Assembly: GCA_030015575.1 (NCBI GenBank)
Contig: CM057339.1
Location: 775,636,809 to 775,700,808, forward strand
DNA from: Agapanthus africanus
Lineage: Eukaryota > Streptophyta > Magnoliopsida > Asparagales > Amaryllidaceae
Length of the DNA: 64,000 nucleotides
Direction of reading: 5' to 3'
Each line of letters opens with the position of its first letter. Positions within the stretch are counted from its first letter, which is position 1. Positions 57,266-64,000 of this stretch are shown here, one piece after another. The translations under genes were made by a program, and so were the position numbers. A model generated the notes under the pieces. The model was not told where the DNA came from. It did no database searches and saw nothing but the letters and a program-made list of their open reading frames with translations.

Positions 57266-57559
57266 AGAGCAAGCCAGCCGGTTCGCGGAGATGAGGCCGA
57301 AGCGCCTCAAAGACCGCAGCTTGCCCACGGCCTCGTCATAGAGCTGCTCGGACAGGGGGTTGTAGAGCCCCGACGACGCCCTACAGATGGAGTACATCAG
57401 CAGCTGCAGCAGGGAAGAACGCCACGGGAGCAACCGGCCGAAGTGGTCCTCGATGCTCCTGTACACCAACTGCACCGTGTCCTCGGTACAGTATTGGTCA
57501 TACAGGTACACATCTTTGAAATTGATGATGTCGGGGATGGTAAATGAGAAGTCCTGCAT
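57266..57559 (-). pseudogene. Element D: second antisense ORF (aORF2 family), 3'-truncated
   Basis: From ATG 57559 (MQDF). Closely follows C's copy: FTIPDIINFKDVYLYDQ, IEDHFGRLLPWRSSLL, LYNPLSEQLYDEAVGKL, LRRFGLISANRLA. It is cut by the deletion junction after ANRLA, losing about 35 C-terminal residues. The frame is otherwise open to 57233. Confidence 0.65.
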
Positions 57560-57607
57560 TCTCAACGCTCTGTTTGCAAGGGAAGGAAGATCTAATGCTC
57601 CTTCAGC

Positions 57608-57616
57608 CTTATATAG
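57608..57616 (-). promoter_or_regulatory. TATA box of aORF2 in element D
   Basis: TATATAAGG on the minus strand, 49 bp before the ATG; same box and spacing as in C. Confidence 0.6.
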
Positions 57617-57799
57617 CCCGCTGCGCCCCAGAGGAACTCAACGGTCACCCACTCTTGTCCAAGGAGTTGCTGCCACGCGGCGATCACTAAGTCTCCTCCG
57701 ACAGAACCGAAGCGACGCGGCCCTGGCGCTTCACCTCCCCTCGCCTTCAATACGCATGCTAACCGTTCCAGTTCCCTAGGCGTATGGTCGGGCGAAACC

Positions 57800-58590
57800 T
57801 CTTGAAGATTCGACCGAGCAGCTGCCCTGCTCGGTTATCCCTGGCGGGTAGCTTCCCTGCCGCAACGCCGGGGACCAAAGCCCTTACTAAGAGGCGACCT
57901 AGCAGCTGCCTGCAGTCGCCCTGCTCGATTATCCCTGGCGGGTAGCTTCCCTACCGCAACGCCAGGGATCGGAAAGCCCTCCCAGAGGCAACATAGCAAC
58001 TGCCCTAATCGGCCATCCCCGGCGGGTAGCTCCTCTACCGCAACGCCGAGGATCAGAACCCTCGCCAAGAGGCAAGCCGGCAGCTGCCCTACTCTTTCGC
58101 CCCTGGCGGGTAGCTGCCCTGCTCGGTCACCCCTGGAGGGTAGCTCCCCTACCGCAACGCCGGGGATCAGAAAATCCTCCCAGAGGCAGTCGGGCACAAC
58201 CATCGCTCGACTATCCCTGGCGGGTAGCCTCCCTACCTCAACGCCAAGGATCAGAAAGCCCTCCCAGAGGCAGTCGAGCCCGAGGATCCCTCGCTCGGCT
58301 ATCCTTCAGGACAAAAGCTCTCACCAAGAGGCACCGGGCAGTAACCCTGCCCGGCCACGGGTCCTTGGCAGGCTTCTACTGCCCCTCCCGCGCCAAGGAC
58401 CAAAGTCCTCCCAGAGGCAGTCGAGTCCTTGCTCGGCTATCCCCGGCTGGTAGCTTCCTACCACAACCGAAAGGGATCAAAGTACCCGCCAAGAGGCACT
58501 GGGCAGTAATCCTGCTCGGTCCCCGTCCTGAAGGATCAAAAAGCCCTCGCAAGAGGCAACCGGGAAGCTACCCTGCTCGGTCCAAATAAG
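57800..58590. repeat. Element D: two-hairpin tandem repeat
   Basis: About 8-9 units of the C-type repeat. Hairpin I CCGAGCAG/CTGCTCGG (57814-57834). Hairpin II stems change between units: ATCCCTGGC/GCCAGGGAT, ATCCCCGGC/GCCGAGGAT, TCCTTGG/CCAAGGA. Linker AAGCCCTCCCAGAGGCA. Confidence 0.85.
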
Positions 58591-58900
58591 GCGGACAACC
58601 TTCCGCCCACCACACACGGACGGCCCGAGCTGCCAACCAAGGTCATCAGGTCTATCCAAGTCTCAAGCGATCTCCCCTCGAATTCGAGGCCCAACAGCGC
58701 AAGGAGAAAAATTTTACAAGTGTTCATCACGATCAAAATACAAAGGCGCAAATCAAAGAAACCAAAGAAAGAAAGAAAATTATTACTAAAAAGCGGTCTT
58801 TACAGAGGGTATTCTCGGTTCCCTAGTCTAACAAAATGCCCGGAGGCTTACAAGGGTCTAGACGCAGCAAAATAAAAAAAGAGAGGAGGAAGATGGGGCT
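58591..58900. other. Element D: spacer
   Basis: A-rich stretch (58730-58800) as in element C; would be the 3'UTR of the antisense gene. Nothing else recognised. Confidence 0.5.
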
Positions 58901-60911
58901 TTAAGCCTCGGGGCCAGGAGCGACCTCAGGACCCTTGACATCCACCACGAGGCGAGCTGGGTCCTCGGCGACTTCTTCATCGTTAATCTCCTGCCCCTGT
59001 CCACTGGTGTCCGCGAGGGGGTACAAGGCCCGGAGCTTTTCATCGGCGAACCCCGGCACTCGGGCCTTAACAGCGTCGAGGGCCTCGTGCCAGATGAGGG
59101 TCGTGGCGACGACCAAGTCATCATAGAAGTCTTTCGACTTCTTGTAGCCCTCTACCGCCTTCGCCGCCGAGAGGTTGGCCAACTTGGCCGCCCTCAGGTC
59201 GGTCGACTTCGCCCACTCGGCCGCCGCCCCGAGCTCCTTCCGGAGGGATTTTACTGTCTTCTTCAGATTGCCGGCCAGCACCTGAGCGTCCTCACGCTTG
59301 GCCTCAGCGACCACGGCGGCCTCACGGTGCTGGGCAACCTCCCGCTTCCCGGCCTCCACCTCACCCTCCAGGGCAACGACCCTCGCCTTCATCGCCTCCA
59401 GCTCCTGCTTGGAGCTCTCTTCCAGGGAGGCGAGCTGGCCGGCGGCCTTCATCGCCGGGGCAACTACCTCGGCCTCCATGCGCAAGGCGAGGGCGACGTG
59501 CTGAAGGACCTGAAAGGCGGAAGAGAGATCAAGAAGATGAGAGAAGCACCGGACCTCAAAGAATAATAATGATAAAAGACAAGCGCTTACCTGCACGGAC
59601 TCCTGGCGATGGACGCCAGCTGAGCCCTGAAGGTCCCTCCGGGGACTCTACCCCCGGCCGACGCCTCTATCTCATGCAGCAGGCTATCCACGACGGATAA
59701 CCCCGAAGGCACGGCGAACTGGAGACCGCCTTCCTCCACCGTGATCGGCGAAGACGGTCCCCGGGCAGACATCCTCTTGAGCGGCCTTGTGGGAGAGCCG
59801 GTCTCCTCCTCCGAGGCCGGGTCCTCCCGAATCTGAGCCCGCCTCCGAACCGACGTTTTGCTGGGACCCGGGGCGAGATCCGCCTCTGAGCGCCCGCGGG
59901 GCGCTACCACCGGAGGAGAAGGAGCCGGGGCGGGCTGTGAACGGGAAGAGCCGGCACCCCCAGCTTTCGCGACCGGCCTCGGCTGGCTCATGGACTTTCT
60001 GAGCGAGTCCAAATCCATGGGTCCTGCACAAAACCGAGTGTAAAGGAGTCAGTGACATGGGCAATATACGAGCCAAAAAAAGCAAACCTAAACTTACCGA
60101 CGAACTCAACGGGGCTGAGTCCGGCCCAACTCAGAACCCTCTCAGACAATAGTACGTCGTAGCGGGGGATAGGCTCCTACGACGCCACTCTCACCGCGGC
60201 GGTGTCACTGAACTGGTCCCCCGGCAAGTGCTTCTCCCTCGACCACTCTGTAGGCACGGGCCAGTCCTTGCCCTCGGGAGGGGAAACGAAGAAAAACTTC
60301 TTCTTCCAGTCGTGAATGGAAGAAAGCAAGGCCACAACCCCCGTCCCGGCGGGGCCCCCTAATCGCTTTCTGAAAGAGAGATAAACCCACCTCGGGTCGC
60401 CCGCTCGACCACCGGGGTGATTTTTGAAGATGAGGGAAGAATCAAGGAGGGAAAGGCTGAAGGGGATCGCCTGTAACTTCAGACGGACCAGGAACCCGAG
60501 GAGAATCGTCCACGAGTTTGGCACCAACTGACTGGGGGCTAACCCGAAGAAGTTCAACGCTTTAACGACCTCGGGAGAGAAGGGCAGACGCATTCCACCC
60601 CAAAATGCTTCCAAATACAGGGCGAACTCCCTACCCCGTACTTGGTCTGCCCTCTCTCCCTCCTTGGCCAGGCAGAGCGTATAGCGCGAGGGGATGTGGA
60701 AGCGAGCCCGCGTGTTGGCAAGCTCGTCCTCGTGCCTTATCCAACACAAGGCACTGGGGGCAGCATCTAATTCCTCCTCCTTGGGGGCTGCCCCCGCCAC
60801 ACGATCCCGGGAAGGGAGGCCAACCTCTGCCCCCCTGGAGGACTCAGACTCACCTAAAGGGTCCCTAGAACCTACCCCAACGATATCTACTGACTCGAAA
60901 AGAGAAGACAT
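58901..60911 (-). pseudogene. Element D: antisense Transposase_28-type gene with two introns
   Basis: Exon 1 60911-60098, intron 74 bp, exon 2 60023-59591, intron 81 bp (GTAAGC donor), exon 3 59509-58901. Exons 1 and 3 have the same phase and, for exon 3, exactly the same length (609 nt) as in C. Domains as in C: LPFSPEVVKALNFFGLAPSQ, NSWTILLGFLVRLKL, WKKKFFFVSPPEG, then Ser/Pro-rich, then coiled coil (VVALEGEVEAGKREVAQHRE) and acidic tail. Defects differ from C: TAG at 60175-60177 where C has TGG, and a one-base deletion near 59602 that shifts the end of exon 2. C and D thus decayed independently from an intact gene. Confidence 0.85.
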
Positions 60912-61385
60912 CTAACCTTGGGAAGGATGATCCTCAGGAAACGAAAGTGGAAGGAAGGAGACGAGCGCCGAGCAACAGAGGCCTGGAAACGAGAAATATG
61001 AAGGAGTAGGGGCCCCCGGAATGGGCCCCACCCCTATTTACCGTCACGAACGACCTCATCCAACGGTGCCCTTCATCTCCCGCCAAGACGCCTCCTCGTG
61101 TCCAACGGCTCCGATTGCTCCACTTGTCGTCCTCGCACTGGATCGCGCCCTTTCAGACGTAGCAGGTCTGCACACGTCGCGTCATCCAACCGACGCTTGA
61201 CACGTGTGCCATCACTCCAAAGCGACACGAACCGGCGCACCCTCCTTAAATGTGGAGATCTCGCCCTGATTCGCTAGAAGAAAAGACAGCTCACGACCTG
61301 GGGACGCGTCCCAACGAAACCATTAGGAGGGAGCTCACCCCGGGCGGCCCGGCGGTCCACTCATGACCCGACCCACTGGCTGGTC
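60912..61385. other. Element D: upstream of antisense gene / 3'UTR
   Basis: Contains the TATA-like GTAAATAGGGG (61033-61043, minus strand) and CTTGACACGTGT. Homologous to 26670-27146 of C. Confidence 0.55.
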
Positions 61386-61406
61386 GGGACAAGAGTGGAG
61401 GGCTGA
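61386..61406 (+). other. Element D: polypurine tract
   Basis: GGGACAAGAGTGGAGGGC before the 3' LTR. Confidence 0.7.
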
Positions 61407-61745
61407 TGATGATGCTCAATATTGGCGACGCCTGGGATAAGGACACGTGGCAGATGGCATGTCGCGTAACCCGGAAGAAAGGGCCCACCAAGGCCGACCA
61501 TGCCTCCCCTGTACCTGACCTGCAAACACAAGCTAGCCCCCCTCAGGGCTCCCCACAGATTGACCTCCTCGTCCCCTCTGCTCACCCCGATCTGCCACAA
61601 GACCAAGACTCCTCGGCCTTCTCGCCCGTCCCCGAGCCCCCGGCCGGGGCTGTCTTCCTCGTCCTCCGACCAGCTCCACCGCTCACAGGCATAACCTCCG
61701 CTCCGCGAATCTCGCCATGCGCGGATTCTCCGCCAGCAACATCCC
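61407..61745 (+). mobile_element. Element D: 3' LTR, truncated
   Basis: Matches the 5' LTR from TGATGATGCTC to CAGCAACATCCC, then is replaced by an A-type LTR. About half of the LTR, including the TATA box, is missing within the window. Confidence 0.85.
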
Positions 61746-62311
61746 GCCGTTCCCCTCCGAATGGCGGCCGAGACGCGAGGGCGTCATTGCCTGAGATTCG
61801 GGGCAGATGCTAATTGGTGCTATCCGTCCACCTCTCTGAAGATGCCAAGTTGATTTATGGCACCATGTATCGAAGGTTTAAACGGATGCAGCCAATGTAG
61901 CAGACTTCGTCAGATTCCCCCTCGCTTGAGGGGTTTTTGATTGTGGGGACGCTCTTCCCTGCAGGCGCAAGCCCCTGCAGTTAATTACGCTACCGTATCG
62001 CGGTAACCACTTTCTCCTTCTCCAGATGGTCACTTCGTGTCGTGTGTGTTTATTTTGTGTTTGATTGCCCGTGGATTGTATACGGAGACTGAGTTATGTC
62101 GTCGCCCGTAGGGCGTGGACTAGTCCAAATCCGTATTATCTTAGATTTGGGTTTGGGGGTTTTGGGTTTAAGGATGCATCAGCCTCATTGAGGACTAAGA
62201 TCAACTTAAACGTTTGTTAAGGATACGTTAGTTTAGTTTTCAGACTAAGATCAACTTAACGGGATCGTTTAGATCCAAAAATAGATCAATTAAGGGAGCC
62301 ATGTTGTTTAG
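61746..62311 (-). mobile_element. A-type LTR fragment (G)
   Basis: Matches 589-1310 of LTR A (GGTTTTTGATTGTGGGGACG, AGGATACGTTAGT blocks). The first base of the TGTTCCCC terminus is not as expected (CGTTCCCC). It stops before the 28-bp array. Confidence 0.75.
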
Positions 62312-64000
62312 TGTAACGTTTTAAAAATCGTTTCGGTGAAATTTCGGAAAATCGGTAAAATAAGGGGGGTTTTCCGTAAAAAGTCAAAATACAAATATCT
62401 TTATTATAAAATTAAATATACATATTCTAGCTATGAAATTGCTAGTATTTGGTGTTTATTAAGCCACTGGTGAAATTTCAAATTTTCTGAAATTTTTTCA
62501 GAAATTAATTATTTTAATATTATTTTAAGCCGTCCCTAATACATTTAATTAGGGAAAATTACAGATTGGAATGAGTTGAAACAAATTTTGTGCATCATAA
62601 CACATTAAACAAAATTTTATCATATGGTTTTTGAAATGAAATGGGTTGCCAAAACGGTTTAGAAAATATCGAAGAAAAATGGGCTTAAATAGTGAATTTA
62701 GTGTAAATGGATGTTTGGGATACAGTATTTATCATTTTCCATCACCCCACACCCACACCCACACTCTCACACCCCCATTTTCCTCCCCATTTTCAGCAGC
62801 CCCTCTCCAAATTTTCCCCCCATTTCTTTTGATAAAAGAAAAGAGAACATAAAGAAAAGTATAAGAAAAGAGCTTTGTGTTGTGTTGACTTTGGACTTTC
62901 TTGACTTGGCAAGACTTTCCTCACCTCACTCTCTCTCCAATCACCCAATATTGGCCGAGCCAATTTGTGGCAGCCCCACTCTTTTGTCAAGCCCTCCATC
63001 TTATTCCCATTTGCAACCAATTAATAGAAAAAGAAAAGAAAAGAAAGAAGCATGGGCTTTGTTGACTTGTGGTTTTTGTTCCAATACAAACAATCACTCT
63101 CTCTTTCCCCCTAACTAAATGGCCGAGCCTCCCCTTCCAAAAATTCTGCATCAGCCCCTCCCATTTCTTCTCCTCTCATTCTCATCAAAAATCCCTAATT
63201 TTGCCTCAAAATCCATACAAAATCAAAGCTAATCCAAATCCAACCTTTACCCATTATTCCTTTGTCATTCAAGCATGGATCTTGGAGCTAGTGAACCAAT
63301 TTGGAGGCTATGTTAGAATGCTAGATCTCAAACATGTTGAGGTATAAATCCTAAACCATAATGTAATTTTCGATTAATTACTTCAATGTAGTCTAATTAG
63401 GTGTTAAATTGTGGGTTTAATTGAATGTTTGGAAATTCAAGTGGGGATTTTGAATTGAAGCTAGGGTTTGAATTAAATTAGGTTCTTTATCATTAGCTTA
63501 TGGTTGTAATGAGGGGATTAACATATAATTGAATGCAAAATCTAATTTGGTTACTAGTTGCTAATTTGTTAGTTTAAAAATGGTGATAATTATGCTAAAT
63601 TGCTAACTAGGTTTTAGAAATTAAATAAAAATGTGGGATTAAAATCTAGTTAGGATTTTTAGCACATCATTAAGGTTTCCATGAGTGGTTTAACCATTTA
63701 AAATATGCAAAACCAAGTTTAATTGTAAAATTGTGAATTTTACATTAAAAAGTGTTAAAATCGGTATTTTTGCAAACTAGGAATTTGGAATTAATACAGA
63801 TTTATGAGATTAAATTATGAAAGTGATTTGTATGATCTAATTATGATATTTAATGAGCATTTTGGCCATTTTAATCGTTAAAATATGTAGATTGGTTAAA
63901 ACATCAAGTTTTGAACCGAAATGAGAATTTGTGCTAACTAGATTTTTGGGAAATAAAACAATTTGTTTACTTTTATGGTTTTGATGAATTAAAACTTATT
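62312..64000 (+). mobile_element. Probable start of another LTR, cut by the window edge
   Basis: Begins TGTAACGTTTTAAAAATCG, similar in style to the TGTAAC and TGTAAT starts of H and the SmD2-intron element, at the point where fragment G stops. It has a CACCCACAC-rich stretch (62740-62800) and T/C-rich and AT-rich parts. No gene is recognised; the assignment rests on the start and the abrupt junction. Confidence 0.4.

Overview
The window is plant nuclear DNA, most likely from an angiosperm with a large, repeat-rich genome. It has GT-AG introns, telo-box promoters, an RTE-type LINE ending in (TTG)n, a foldback MITE and many Ty3/gypsy LTR elements. Two host genes are recognisable: spliceosomal SmD2 (two tandem copies) and a truncated ribosomal protein eS25. 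Almost everything else is retrotransposon.

Layout: (1) 1-27904 is a nested stack. Element C (Tat/Retand-like, + strand; gag 17662-22054, antisense genes 22250-26669, 3' LTR 27164-27904) is interrupted by a 3.2 kb solo LTR (H, 18051-21284, TSD TCGTT) and by a chromovirus-like LTR F, of which only the 3' end (17218-17661) lies in the window. F is interrupted by element B (+ strand; 3' region 3009-5209, 3' LTR 5210-17217). B's LTR is interrupted by complete non-autonomous element E (7434-16884, minus strand, TSD ATGAT). At the left edge is the LTR and start of gag of element A (minus strand). (2) 29488-31506 is a 5'-truncated LINE with two in-frame stops. (3) 31929-51590 is a tandem duplication of SmD2. 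Copy 1 (35067-37012) looks intact. Copy 2 (49752-51532) keeps frame and splice sites but has lost conserved Sm residues, and its 5'UTR intron holds a 10 kb non-autonomous element (39604-49615, TSD CTTTT, tRNA-Met PBS). (4) 51600-55900 holds palindromic repeats, the eS25 fragment, a MITE and an LRR-kinase scrap. (5) 55942-61745 is element D, a deleted relative of C, abutted by an A-type LTR fragment (61746-62311) and probably another LTR to the end.

No LTR element here contains a recognisable protease, reverse transcriptase, RNase H or integrase. All would need enzymes supplied by other copies. What they keep instead is unusual: antisense genes with their own TATA boxes and introns (a Transposase_28-type protein and a second small conserved protein seen in three elements), and long arrays of short hairpins. 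In these hairpins the stem sequence changes while pairing is preserved and the loop stays constant. The hairpin arrays and the second antisense protein are the best candidates for something undescribed.
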